Source: QQWI01 sp964522015 (lineage in GTDB: Bacteria; Bacillota; Clostridia; Peptostreptococcales; Acidaminobacteraceae). Taken from it: a DNA stretch of 64,000 nucleotides. Location: assembly GCA_964522015.1 (NCBI GenBank), contig CAZFST010000023.1, positions 12,475 to 76,474 of the forward strand, in the 5' to 3' direction. Both the position numbers and the translations under genes were made by a program. Of the stretch, positions 17,027-26,117 are shown in pieces (positions within the stretch are counted from its first letter, which is position 1; every line of letters begins with the position of its first letter). The notes below the pieces were generated by a model. It did no database searches. It was not told where the DNA came from and was given only the letters and a program-made list of their open reading frames with translations.

Positions 17027-18142
17027 TTAAAAGAGTTCACTATAAATGCCTTTAATATCATTGAATGAAAATTGTGCATAGTTATTGGCAAGCAAACGTT
17101 GTTGCCCGCTGATTACTTTTTCAGTAAATTCTTCGATTTCAATGGCCTTCATACCATATGAATTTAAAGGCTTCTGAGGAATTAGCGCTGCCAGTAATCC
17201 ACTGAGTTCATCAAAGGCTTGTTCCTTTTCGCACCCTAAAGTTTTTGCAATCATAACAACCAACTCTTGGATTGCGCCAATGGGTTTTAAGTCTTGATAG
17301 CGCTTCAAGACTGCCATAAAGAATTGATAATTGGCTTCCCCATGGGGCACATGGTACTTGCCACCTAAGGGGTAAGACATGGCGTGAACAGCACCTACGC
17401 CAGCACTGCCAAATGCGATCCCTGCAAAGTTACTGGCTATCGCCATTTCTTTCAAGCTGGAAAACCGTTGCTCTGCCCCTTCACGGCTTAGGGTTTGATA
17501 AATTTTCAAAATCATTTCAATCCCTTGGATACTAAACAAACGAGTATACGCATTGGCCTTGGGGGATAAAAATGATTCAACCCCATGGATGAGAGCGTCT
17601 ACTGAACTATACAAGTAAAACTCATAAGGGAGACCCTTCATTAAATCTGGAATCAGCACTGCATCATCTGGCAAGATCACATTATCTGCAAGGCCCATTT
17701 TAGTTTGTTTAGTGGTGAGCTCTGCAATGGTGATATTTGTGACTTCACTGCCTGTTCCACAGGTGGTGGGAACTGCAATCAATTCACAAGCTTTTTCAAG
17801 GGGTACTTTTCTTTCAAAGGCATCTACCACATTAGTCAGATCTTTTAATATTAGCAATTTCGCAATATCTAATACGGTTCCTCCCCCTACTGCAATGACA
17901 CGCTCATAGGGTGATTTCTTTGCTTCGTTGAGAATTGCATTCATCATGACATCGGTGGGTTCACCACCGCCAAAATTCTCCTGGATAATCACCCGTGCTT
18001 CCAAGTTTAGCGGACTCATAAATGGTTCGTAAAGGAAGAGGTGAGTCAATATAAGGTCATTCTTATTGATCTTAAATTCACTTGCAAAACCATCGAATCC
18101 CTCAAAATGATGGATTTTCGTTTTCATATTTAATAGTTGCAT
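17027..18142 (-). CDS. 4hbD: 4-hydroxybutyrate dehydrogenase (iron-type alcohol dehydrogenase)
   Basis: It is an iron-dependent alcohol dehydrogenase of about 371 residues. NAD-binding GGGTVLDIAKL and PTTCGTGSEVTN are present, and metal ligands come from HGVESFLSP and from AMSYPLGGKYHVPHGEAN. Within this operon it should reduce succinate semialdehyde to 4-hydroxybutyrate with NADH, as in Clostridium kluyveri and C. aminobutyricum. I start it at the ATG that overlaps the preceding stop by one base (TGATG), with AGGAGAAC just upstream. A TTG one codon earlier is in frame but less likely. Confidence 0.85.
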   Translation of the reverse strand: MQLLNMKTKIHHFEGFDGFASEFKINKNDLILTHLFLYEPFMSPLNLEARVIIQENFGGGEPTDVMMNAILNEAKKSPYERVIAVGGGTVLDIAKLLILKDLTNVVDAFERKVPLEKACELIAVPTTCGTGSEVTNITIAELTTKQTKMGLADNVILPDDAVLIPDLMKGLPYEFYLYSSVDALIHGVESFLSPKANAYTRLFSIQGIEMILKIYQTLSREGAEQRFSSLKEMAIASNFAGIAFGSAGVGAVHAMSYPLGGKYHVPHGEANYQFFMAVLKRYQDLKPIGAIQELVVMIAKTLGCEKEQAFDELSGLLAALIPQKPLNSYGMKAIEIEEFTEKVISGQQRLLANNYAQFSFNDIKGIYSELF

Positions 18143-19431
18143 CAAGTTCTCCTCTCAAAAGCCTCAATAAGTTCTGCCTTGAACTTTGGATGTGCGATTT
18201 CTATCAGTGCCATCCCTCGCTCCTTTAAGGTTTTTCCCTTTAGGTTAGCGGCACCGAATTCGGTCACAATATAATGAACATCATTTCTTGATGTGGTCAC
18301 AGGGCTGCCTTCAGATAGTTGAGCCACTATTCGAGAGACTTGCCCTTTGGCAGCGGTAGAGGGCATGGCAATAATTGAAATGCCGTTTTTTGACATGCTT
18401 GCCCCACGAACGTAGTCAACCTGGCCCCCAACCCCACTAAACTGAGAAGCGCCGATACTTTCAGAAACCACTTGTCCCATCAAATCAACTTGCATGCAGG
18501 AATTGACTGAAACCATGTTGTCATTTTGCATAATCACACAGGGATTATTGACATAATCTACCGGGTAAAGTGCAACCATAGGATTATCATCTACAAACTC
18601 ATAAAGTGCTTTAGACCCCATTAGAAAGGTTGAGATCATTTTTCCTTTGTGCAAAGTCTTCTTACTGTTGTTGATCACACCTGATTTTACAAGTTTCAGT
18701 ACACCATCCGAAAACATTTCAGTGTGAATTCCCAAGTCTTTTTTATCATCCAAAAAGAGAAGAACCCCGTCAGGAATAGCACCAATGCCCAGTTGTAGCG
18801 TCGAACCATCTTTGATCAAATTAGCGCAGTGTTGGCCAATTGCACGTTCAACATCGCCAATGACAGGCATCTGAATTTCAAATGGATCGTTTGAGGTTTC
18901 AACGATAAAGTCAATTTTGCTGATATGAATAAAATTATCCCCATGCACTTTTGGCATTTTGTCGTTTACTTCTGCAATCACTAAATCTGCACATTCTGCT
19001 GCTGCTTTTGTATAATCATTTGACAAACCAAAGCTACAAAATCCATGTTTATCTGGCTTACTGACCTGAATCAGTGCAACATCAACCTTAATGGTGCCTT
19101 CTTTAAAGAGTCTTGGCACCTCATTAAAAAAACAAGGGGTATAATCTGCCAGTCCACTTTTGACAGCTGATCTTGAATTTGCCCCAACAAAGAGGGCATT
19201 ATGCTTAAAATGATTTTTCATTTCAGGCTTCATGTACTCCCCTGGACCAAGGCTTAGCATATGAATCAGTTCTACATTTTCAAATAACTCTTTATGGGCT
19301 ATCATTGCATCAATCACATCAATGGGTCCAGCAGCTGCATGACCTAAAACCACTTTTGAGTGAGAAGGAATTTTTTGAATCGCTTCATAAGCACTGCGAA
19401 CTTTAGCCTCATATTGTTTTTGCCAACTCAT
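18142..19431 (-). CDS. abfT: 4-hydroxybutyrate CoA-transferase
   Basis: This 429-residue family I CoA-transferase has its catalytic glutamate at residue 238 (IHTEMFSDGV), the same number as the known active-site Glu of the C. aminobutyricum enzyme. GIGAIPDGVL and YIVTEFGAANLKG are further family motifs. It exchanges CoA between acetyl-CoA (or butyryl-CoA) and 4-hydroxybutyrate. The chosen ATG follows AGAGGGGG by four bases. A GTG six codons earlier overlaps abfD but has no spacing for a binding site. It sits between the dehydratase and the dehydrogenase of the same pathway. Confidence 0.92.
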   Translation of the reverse strand: MSWQKQYEAKVRSAYEAIQKIPSHSKVVLGHAAAGPIDVIDAMIAHKELFENVELIHMLSLGPGEYMKPEMKNHFKHNALFVGANSRSAVKSGLADYTPCFFNEVPRLFKEGTIKVDVALIQVSKPDKHGFCSFGLSNDYTKAAAECADLVIAEVNDKMPKVHGDNFIHISKIDFIVETSNDPFEIQMPVIGDVERAIGQHCANLIKDGSTLQLGIGAIPDGVLLFLDDKKDLGIHTEMFSDGVLKLVKSGVINNSKKTLHKGKMISTFLMGSKALYEFVDDNPMVALYPVDYVNNPCVIMQNDNMVSVNSCMQVDLMGQVVSESIGASQFSGVGGQVDYVRGASMSKNGISIIAMPSTAAKGQVSRIVAQLSEGSPVTTSRNDVHYIVTEFGAANLKGKTLKERGMALIEIAHPKFKAELIEAFERRT

Positions 19432-19445
19432 AGAGCCCCCTCTAG

Positions 19446-20915
19446 TCACACTTTATTTAAGCTTTCATCGATTTTTGCAATCACCTTTGCAAATTCCTTT
19501 TTGCCTTGAATATTAGCTTGTCTTGCAATCATAATCCGTTGGGCTTGAGGCGACCCAGCACCGTGCATAGACTCGGTTCTATAACCGACTGCAGCCGTTC
19601 CTAGGGTTACATTTTCAATGAGTCTAAGTATTCTCATTCGATTTTCAGTGGCAACTTTGGCATTTCCCTTGAAGTATTTCTTAACATAATGTCCGATTTC
19701 AGGATGGTTCAAATCCTGTTCTGCTGGCATTGTAACCATTAAACCACCGGCAATGTCTTCTGCAAGTCTAGAGATTTCATAAGGGAATCTGGTTATATTT
19801 TGCTTACAGACATTTGCAAGCAAATTGTCAATTTGATAATTGCCGGCTGGTGTTTTGGTCCCTTCTGTTGAACAAGCAATGCCGCAACTATAAAGGGTTT
19901 CATTGAGGTGGGTCATCTCTATTAATTTATCTTTGATATGATTGACTTTTTCTACACCGTTGTATTCTGCTGCAAGGGCAGTTGCACCGATCAGAACATC
20001 ACCAACACCCACTTTGCATCCACCGTAAGACTGTCTATGATAACCAGCAAATCGTTCAACTAGCATGCCTGCAAACTCGTGTTCACCACAAAGGAATATT
20101 CTATCGTTAGGCACAAATACATCTTCAAAAATAACCAGTGCTTCATGACCACCAAATTCACTATTACCTAAATCAATACAGGCATGTTCTTCGAGTTTTC
20201 TCGTATCGCAAGACTGACGGCCATAAATCATAATGACACCTGCTGCATCACTTGGAACTGCAAACGCCACAGCATAATCACGATCTGCTTCTCCCATTGC
20301 CTGTGTTGGCATAACCAAATGTTCGTGGGAGTTAACCGCCCCTGTTTGATGGGCTTTTGCGCCACGTACCACTATGCCATCAGGTCTTCTTTCAACAATC
20401 CTTAAAAACATATCTGGGTCTTCTTGATTAGATGGCGATAGGCTCCTATCACCTTTTGGATCAGTCATTGCACCGTCTACAACTAAATCATTGGCCTCCA
20501 CATACTTCAAATACTTGATAAATTTTTCGTGATAGTTTGTGCCTTTTGCAGCATCAATCTCAAATGTCGTACTGAAAACTGCATTAAAAGCATCCATCCC
20601 TACACATCTTTGAAAGCAAGAGGCAGTTTTTTGACCCAAAAGTCTTTGCATTTTGACTTTGTTTTTTAAATCCTCGGTACTTTGATGCAAATGACAAAAT
20701 CGATTGATGACTTCTCCAGTCAAACTTGAAGTCGATGTCATTAATGCCTTGTATTCCTCATGTTGCGCTAGTTCATATGTCATGGCAATTGAGTTTAATG
20801 ATGGTCTTATCATTGGATGATCCACAGGATTTTCTACTAGCTCCCCCATAACATAAACCTTTAAATTAAGTTTTCTTAGACTTTCGATATAGGCTTCTCT
20901 TGTCATTAATGCCAT
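19446..20915 (-). CDS. abfD: 4-hydroxybutyryl-CoA dehydratase / vinylacetyl-CoA isomerase
   Basis: This is a [4Fe-4S]- and FAD-containing radical dehydratase converting 4-hydroxybutyryl-CoA to crotonyl-CoA. All cluster ligands are present: C100 and C104 in TASCFQRCVGMDAF, H293 and C300 in FAGYHRQSYGGCKVG, and catalytic Y297 between them. These are one residue off the C. aminobutyricum numbering (C99, C103, H292, C299, Y296). Its length of 489 residues is normal for the family. I start at the ATG eight bases after AAGGAG. A TTG two codons earlier is the longest frame. The gene is oxygen-sensitive in function and diagnostic for the 4-hydroxybutyrate pathway. Confidence 0.95.
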   Translation of the reverse strand: MALMTREAYIESLRKLNLKVYVMGELVENPVDHPMIRPSLNSIAMTYELAQHEEYKALMTSTSSLTGEVINRFCHLHQSTEDLKNKVKMQRLLGQKTASCFQRCVGMDAFNAVFSTTFEIDAAKGTNYHEKFIKYLKYVEANDLVVDGAMTDPKGDRSLSPSNQEDPDMFLRIVERRPDGIVVRGAKAHQTGAVNSHEHLVMPTQAMGEADRDYAVAFAVPSDAAGVIMIYGRQSCDTRKLEEHACIDLGNSEFGGHEALVIFEDVFVPNDRIFLCGEHEFAGMLVERFAGYHRQSYGGCKVGVGDVLIGATALAAEYNGVEKVNHIKDKLIEMTHLNETLYSCGIACSTEGTKTPAGNYQIDNLLANVCKQNITRFPYEISRLAEDIAGGLMVTMPAEQDLNHPEIGHYVKKYFKGNAKVATENRMRILRLIENVTLGTAAVGYRTESMHGAGSPQAQRIMIARQANIQGKKEFAKVIAKIDESLNKV

Positions 20916-20917
20916 TA

Positions 20918-23518
20918 TCAATTCTCCTTTTTTGAATGTGATTTATAAGCGTTGGTATACAGCTCTTTAATTTCAGAAATCAATGGATATCTGGGATTTG
21001 CACCTGTACACTGATCATCAAAAGCGTAGATACTCATCTCATCCAATGTGGCTAAGAATTTGTCTTTTGAGATACCCGCTTCTTGGAGGGATAGGGGTAT
21101 ATCCAACTCTCTCTTTAGTGACGTAATTGCATCAATCAGTCGCTGTACTTTTTCTTCTTCAGACGAACCTCCAAGCTCTAAGTAGTCTGCAATTCGAGCA
21201 TAACGCCATTTTGCATTGGGGTACTTATATTGCGGAAATGCAGCTTGCTTACGGGGATTGTCTACTGCATTGAACTTGATGACCTCGTTGATCAGTAGAG
21301 CATTGGCAACCCCGTGAGGGATGTTATGGGTTGCCCCTAGTTTATGTGCCATAGAATGACACACACCTAAAAATGCATTAGCAAATGCCATACCCGCCAT
21401 TGTAGATGCATGGGCCATCTTTTCGCGAGCTTTGATGTCATTAGGACCATCATTGTAAGCCCTTGGCAAATACTTAAATATGAGTCTAATGGCTTCCAAT
21501 GCTTGGCCATTTGTAAATTCAGATGCCAGAACTGAAACATAGGCTTCGATGGCATGAACAAGAGCATCAATACCCGAAGCCGCGGTTAAGGCCTTTGGCA
21601 TGTCCATCATGAGTTCTGCATCCACTATGGCGATATTAGGGGTTAACTCATAATCTGCAAGTGGATATTTTATACCAGTTTCTTCATCTGTTATCACTGC
21701 AAAAGGCGTTACTTCGGAACCCGTTCCTGCAGTGGTTGGAATGGCAACCATCATGGCTTTTTTGCCTAGGGTTGGAAAATGGTAAACCCGTTTTCTAATA
21801 TCCATAAAACGCATTGCAAGATCTTCAAAGCGCACTTCAGGGTGTTCATACAATACCCACATAATTTTTGCAGCGTCCATGGGTGACCCACCACCAAGTG
21901 CAATGATGGTATCTGGTTCAAAACTCAGCATTTCTTTAGCACCACGTTTTGCAGTCTTAAGCGTTGGATCTTGTTCTACATCTAAGAAAATCTTGTAATC
22001 GATACCCAACTCACCTAAGATAGTCGTCACACGATCTGCATAGCCAAGATTATAAAGGACCTTATCGGTGACGATAAACACCCTTTTCTTCTCCAGGGTT
22101 TTGAGTTCTTTTAAGGCAACACCCAAGCAACCAGATTTGAAATAGGTTTTTCCGGGGACTCTAAACCACAGCATATTCTCTCTCCTCTCGGCCACTTGTT
22201 TGATATTGAGTAAATGCTTGACACCGATGTTTTCAGATACTGAGTTGCCACCCCACGACCCGCAGCCTAAAGTCAAAGAGGGTGCCAGCTTAAAGTTATA
22301 AATATCCCCAATAGCACCTTGAGATGCTGGCATATTGATGATTGTACGCCCGGTTTTCATCATGGCTCCAAATTTCGCGATTCTATCCTTTGATTTCATA
22401 CTGTCCGTATAAAGAGACGATGTATGGCCAAAACCACCGAGTTGCACTAATTTTTCAGCCTTGTCTAGGGCATCGTCAAAGGTCTTTGCCTTGTACATTG
22501 CCAAAACTGGCGATAACTTTTCATGGGCAAAGGGCTCTTCCAAACCAACAGATACCACCTCGCCAATGAGTATTTTAGTTGTTTCTGGCACATCTATATT
22601 GGCCATTTTAGCAATTGTTTGTGCAGACTGTCCGACGATATTGCTATTGAGGTGTCCATCCACCAAGATGATTTTTCTCATCTCTTCAACTTCTTTTTTA
22701 CTGAGAATATAGGCGCCACGCTCCATAAACTCGATTTTCACTTGCTGATAAACTTGTTCTAGCACAATTACCGACTGTTCGGATGCACAGATGACACCAT
22801 TGTCAAAGCTCTTAGAAATCAATATCGAATTCACTGCCATTTTCAAATGAGCGGTTTCATCAATGATAGCTGGTGTGTTACCTGCTCCAACGCCAATGGC
22901 AGGCTTTCCGGAAGAATAAGCAGCCTTGACCATACCAGGACCACCAGTTGCAAGAATCAAGTCAGACTCTGCCATTAAAAATTTTGATAGGGTGACAGAA
23001 GGTTCATCGATCCAAGCAATGACATCCCTTGGTGCCCCAGCTTTAACTGCAGCATCTTGTATGAGTCTAGCAGCTGCAATAGTTGATTTTTTGGCACGGG
23101 GATGCGGCGAGAGGATAATCCCATTTCTCGTTTTCAGGGCTAACAAGATTTTGAAAATCGCAGTAGACGTGGGATTTGTGGTGGGAATAACAGCTGCAAT
23201 CACACCAATTGGTTCTGCGATTTTTGTTAAACCAAAAGAATGATCTTGTGAGATGACACCACAAGTTCTTTCGTCCTTATATTGATTGTAGATATATTCC
23301 GACGCAAAATGATTTTTAATCACTTTGTCTTCTAGTATGCCCATTTTTGTTTCCTCAACTGCTAGCCTTGCTAAGTCCACACGTGAATTAGTCGCTGCCA
23401 TTGAGGCTTTTAAAAAGATTTCATCAACCTGCTCTTGTGTAAATGTTGAAAATATGCCTTGAGCCGTTCTCACTTCCGCGATTTTACTTGTAAGGGATTC
23501 TAAATTCGTGACAGTCAT
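20918..23518 (-). CDS. adhE: bifunctional aldehyde-alcohol dehydrogenase AdhE
   Basis: It has 866 residues, full length for AdhE. The N-terminal CoA-acylating aldehyde dehydrogenase (1-440) has C244 in FDNGVICASEQ. The C-terminal iron alcohol dehydrogenase (450-866) has GGGSPMDAAKIMW, PTTAGTGSEVTPF, DALVHAIEAYVS and SMAHKLGATHNIPHGVANAL. It interconverts acetyl-CoA and ethanol with two NADH and forms spirosomes in other bacteria. The start overlaps the hydrogenase stop (ATGA), with GGAAGG upstream. Placement between hydrogenase-type genes and the 4-hydroxybutyrate genes is unusual and suggests ethanol oxidation feeding reductant and acetyl-CoA to succinate reduction, or the opposite flow. Confidence 0.96.
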   Translation of the reverse strand: MTVTNLESLTSKIAEVRTAQGIFSTFTQEQVDEIFLKASMAATNSRVDLARLAVEETKMGILEDKVIKNHFASEYIYNQYKDERTCGVISQDHSFGLTKIAEPIGVIAAVIPTTNPTSTAIFKILLALKTRNGIILSPHPRAKKSTIAAARLIQDAAVKAGAPRDVIAWIDEPSVTLSKFLMAESDLILATGGPGMVKAAYSSGKPAIGVGAGNTPAIIDETAHLKMAVNSILISKSFDNGVICASEQSVIVLEQVYQQVKIEFMERGAYILSKKEVEEMRKIILVDGHLNSNIVGQSAQTIAKMANIDVPETTKILIGEVVSVGLEEPFAHEKLSPVLAMYKAKTFDDALDKAEKLVQLGGFGHTSSLYTDSMKSKDRIAKFGAMMKTGRTIINMPASQGAIGDIYNFKLAPSLTLGCGSWGGNSVSENIGVKHLLNIKQVAERRENMLWFRVPGKTYFKSGCLGVALKELKTLEKKRVFIVTDKVLYNLGYADRVTTILGELGIDYKIFLDVEQDPTLKTAKRGAKEMLSFEPDTIIALGGGSPMDAAKIMWVLYEHPEVRFEDLAMRFMDIRKRVYHFPTLGKKAMMVAIPTTAGTGSEVTPFAVITDEETGIKYPLADYELTPNIAIVDAELMMDMPKALTAASGIDALVHAIEAYVSVLASEFTNGQALEAIRLIFKYLPRAYNDGPNDIKAREKMAHASTMAGMAFANAFLGVCHSMAHKLGATHNIPHGVANALLINEVIKFNAVDNPRKQAAFPQYKYPNAKWRYARIADYLELGGSSEEEKVQRLIDAITSLKRELDIPLSLQEAGISKDKFLATLDEMSIYAFDDQCTGANPRYPLISEIKELYTNAYKSHSKKEN

Positions 23519-24942
23519 AAAAACCTTCCTTTCAAAGATACCTCTTGGTTTACAAAAATGCTAGTTGCGTCTTCTGGTGTCGCTTCAACAGCGAGTTTTG
23601 CATATTTTTCTACAGCCTTTAGGTCTTTGGGCCCATGATGCATTGTCACAGGTCCTTTGATACAACCACCCTTACAAGCCATCCCTTCAATAAAGTTCAC
23701 ATCCGATTTATTGGCCTTTAACTTTTTTAAAGCCATATCGCATTCTTTAATACCGTCGCATATCCCTATCTTTGGCTTTTCTTCAGAGTCTACAAAATAA
23801 TGTTCAAGGGCAAGGGCAAGTCCACCTGTTGCAGCAAAACGCCTGCCAAAATAGGATGCATTATTCATTTGACGTTCCTGGATATTTTCTAAGTCAACCG
23901 CCATAGCGTCTAGCATGGCTGCAAGCTCTTCAAAAGTCAGTACAAAGTCCACATCATGGGTGTATTCTTTTTCCCTTTTTTTTGCAATGCAGGGGCCGAT
24001 GAAAACAACAAGAGCATTAGGGTCAAGACTTCGTATTAATCTTGCAGTTGCAACCATTGGTGATACTGTGTTTGAAATATGCTTAGTGAGTCCAGTAAAC
24101 TTCTTTTCTATATAACTGACGAAACTTGGACAGCAAGAAGATGTCAATGTATGATTTTCTTCAATGGCCTCTACAAGCTCTCGGGCCTCTTCTTGCACAA
24201 CCAAATCTGCACCCAGGGCCGCTTCAATCACATCTCTAAAGCCCAGCTCCTTAATGCCAGCAATGACTTTCTTTAAGTCAACATAATCAAATTGTGTAGA
24301 AAAAGCGGGGGCAATCACAGCATAAACCGAATTTTTGCCTTCCTTCAGCGCTTGAATCACAGGAATAATCTCAGAGCGATCTTGAATGGCACCGAAGGGG
24401 CAATGATAGACACAGGCCCCACAATCAATGCAGTCATCATAATTGATTACTGCTTTCTTATGGGCATCGAATTGTATGGCATTGGTCGGACATTCTCTTT
24501 TGCACGGCCTCATCACATCGGCAATTGCATGATAAGGGCAAGCATCTTTACATTTGCCACACTCTATGCACTTAATGTAGTCCACTACGGCTTTCCCGCT
24601 AGTTGTGATAATCGCATTTACAGGACAACTGATCGAGCACCGTTTACCAAGGCAGCCTCTGCAGGCTTCAGTGACAATGTAGCGATTGATTGGGCACTGA
24701 TCACAGGCGGTCTCTAATACTGTAATTAGACTTTTAGATTCGCCACAGGCAAGGGCTACACGTTCGGCAGTGACAGCTCTTTCATGATAAATGCAGCATC
24801 GGATCCGTTCATTTGGACCAGGGCTTATTTCAAATGGAATTAAGCCTCTCTTCACATTCAATGTGCCTTCGAAAGCGTATTTTGAAACGAGTTTCAAAAC
24901 TTCACTCTTGATTTTTTGTACTTCGTTATCGTAATTTCTCAT
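23515..24942 (-). CDS. [FeFe]-hydrogenase-like protein with multiple ferredoxin clusters
   Basis: The protein has 475 residues. The cysteine-rich N-terminus contains several [4Fe-4S] motifs (CRGCLGKRCSISCP at 94-107, CIECGKCKDACP at 125-136, CIDCGACVYHCP at 171-182). The H-cluster domain retains all four ligands: C271 in TSSCCPSF (with C270, the proton-relay position), C318 in GPCIAKKRE, and C423 and C427 in EGMACKGGCIKG. It lacks the PAS domain of its upstream relative. It may be the catalytic hydrogenase of the locus or an electron partner. It shares 4 bp with adhE and follows the phosphatase by a few bases. Activity cannot be judged from sequence alone. Confidence 0.85.
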   Translation of the reverse strand: MRNYDNEVQKIKSEVLKLVSKYAFEGTLNVKRGLIPFEISPGPNERIRCCIYHERAVTAERVALACGESKSLITVLETACDQCPINRYIVTEACRGCLGKRCSISCPVNAIITTSGKAVVDYIKCIECGKCKDACPYHAIADVMRPCKRECPTNAIQFDAHKKAVINYDDCIDCGACVYHCPFGAIQDRSEIIPVIQALKEGKNSVYAVIAPAFSTQFDYVDLKKVIAGIKELGFRDVIEAALGADLVVQEEARELVEAIEENHTLTSSCCPSFVSYIEKKFTGLTKHISNTVSPMVATARLIRSLDPNALVVFIGPCIAKKREKEYTHDVDFVLTFEELAAMLDAMAVDLENIQERQMNNASYFGRRFAATGGLALALEHYFVDSEEKPKIGICDGIKECDMALKKLKANKSDVNFIEGMACKGGCIKGPVTMHHGPKDLKAVEKYAKLAVEATPEDATSIFVNQEVSLKGRFL

Positions 24943-24946
24943 CCCA

Positions 24947-26116
24947 TCACCCGTCTGTATAGGTTAATTTAACCTCTTTGCCCATGTTTTTAAGCTCGCT
25001 GATCATTTCCTTGACAATGGCTAATTTAATCCCCAGTTCAACAGGAAAATCCGGATTCTGATGTGCAGGGTTAATGGCTCTACCAACCCAAAAGGTGATG
25101 TGAGTGGCACTATCCATAAATAACTTCAACAAGCGACTGACGCCATCATTCTTACTGAAATCTGGTTCCTCGCACTTCTGATTCAGATCCTTAAGCTTGT
25201 CCAGAGCCATCTTTAAGGTAAGCACCCCTTCGGTAACGAGGTCAATTCCTTTTATCATCGCTATTGGCGGCACAAGAGGATCATCATAGACAATATTAGT
25301 ACAAATTTCTCGGTTTAACTCCCTGGACATAATATTGGCAGCAGTACCACCACAAACCACCTTTTTTCCAATTGAGCGCATAAATACTTCAATTAATTCG
25401 TGGTCCTTTTCTCTGTTAATAGGAGGCCCGGTTAAAAGCTGCAAATGATTGGGCCTTCTCACTTTGATGGTGATAGCGGTGGTATCATCACCAGGTGTAT
25501 AATCATACAATTTATGACAGGTTTCAATCAGTCTGCGATTTGACTTTTCAGCAGAGGAAAGATTTTGATGCCTTAAGAATTCGGCTACATGTTCCCATTC
25601 CCAACCGTGATTCAGCAATTCCCCTACTCCCGCATGGATCACGCCATCAGAGCAAATCGTGAGTTCATCCCCAATAATCAAATTCAAAGAGGAAAGCCAG
25701 ACCACTTTGCCGCTGGACTCAAACTTTTCTTTACACGGCATTAAAATTCTATTTTGTCTGCAAATGATCACTGGCGGATTATCAAATTCAATCATTCTAC
25801 AATGGAGTGTCTCATGATTGATTTCGATAATTGTAAATGTTGAATAGGCAATTTTTCTAGTATGACAAATGGGCAATGTTCCAGTAATGGTGTCGATCGT
25901 ATCTTTAAGATCTGCACCTTTATCCAGCATTGTAATCATAATTTTTGCCGTAAGCGTGGCTAAAATATTGGCTTTTACACCACTTCCTAGGCCATCGGAT
26001 AGTACGACAATCGTCCGTTTATCATCTTTAATAATTTCCACCTTATCACCACATAACTCTTCACCAGTTTTATTCAGAGCATGCCAAGAAAGATCGATGT
26101 AACTTGTATCTGACAT
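24947..26116 (-). CDS. SpoIIE-type PP2C protein phosphatase with C-terminal extension
   Basis: The PP2C metal-site motifs are VLSDGLGSG, TICSDGVIHAG and PGDDTTAI, spread over the first 225 residues. About 165 further residues (QLLTGPPINREKDHELIE onward, with VVCGGTAANIMSRE) form a second domain of unknown role found in hydrogenase-linked members. The start is the ATG two bases after the sensory hydrogenase stop, with GGCGGGG upstream. A phosphatase next to a PAS-hydrogenase fits signal output by dephosphorylation. No cognate kinase or anti-sigma antagonist gene is in the window. The protein is cytoplasmic, with no membrane segment. Confidence 0.85.
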   Translation of the reverse strand: MSDTSYIDLSWHALNKTGEELCGDKVEIIKDDKRTIVVLSDGLGSGVKANILATLTAKIMITMLDKGADLKDTIDTITGTLPICHTRKIAYSTFTIIEINHETLHCRMIEFDNPPVIICRQNRILMPCKEKFESSGKVVWLSSLNLIIGDELTICSDGVIHAGVGELLNHGWEWEHVAEFLRHQNLSSAEKSNRRLIETCHKLYDYTPGDDTTAITIKVRRPNHLQLLTGPPINREKDHELIEVFMRSIGKKVVCGGTAANIMSRELNREICTNIVYDDPLVPPIAMIKGIDLVTEGVLTLKMALDKLKDLNQKCEEPDFSKNDGVSRLLKLFMDSATHITFWVGRAINPAHQNPDFPVELGIKLAIVKEMISELKNMGKEVKLTYTDG

Positions 26117-26117
26117 C

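Noticed and set aside
19690..19720. tRNA-like T-loop motif GGTTCAAATCC
   Set aside because: It lies inside abfD, with no acceptor stem or anticodon arm around it.
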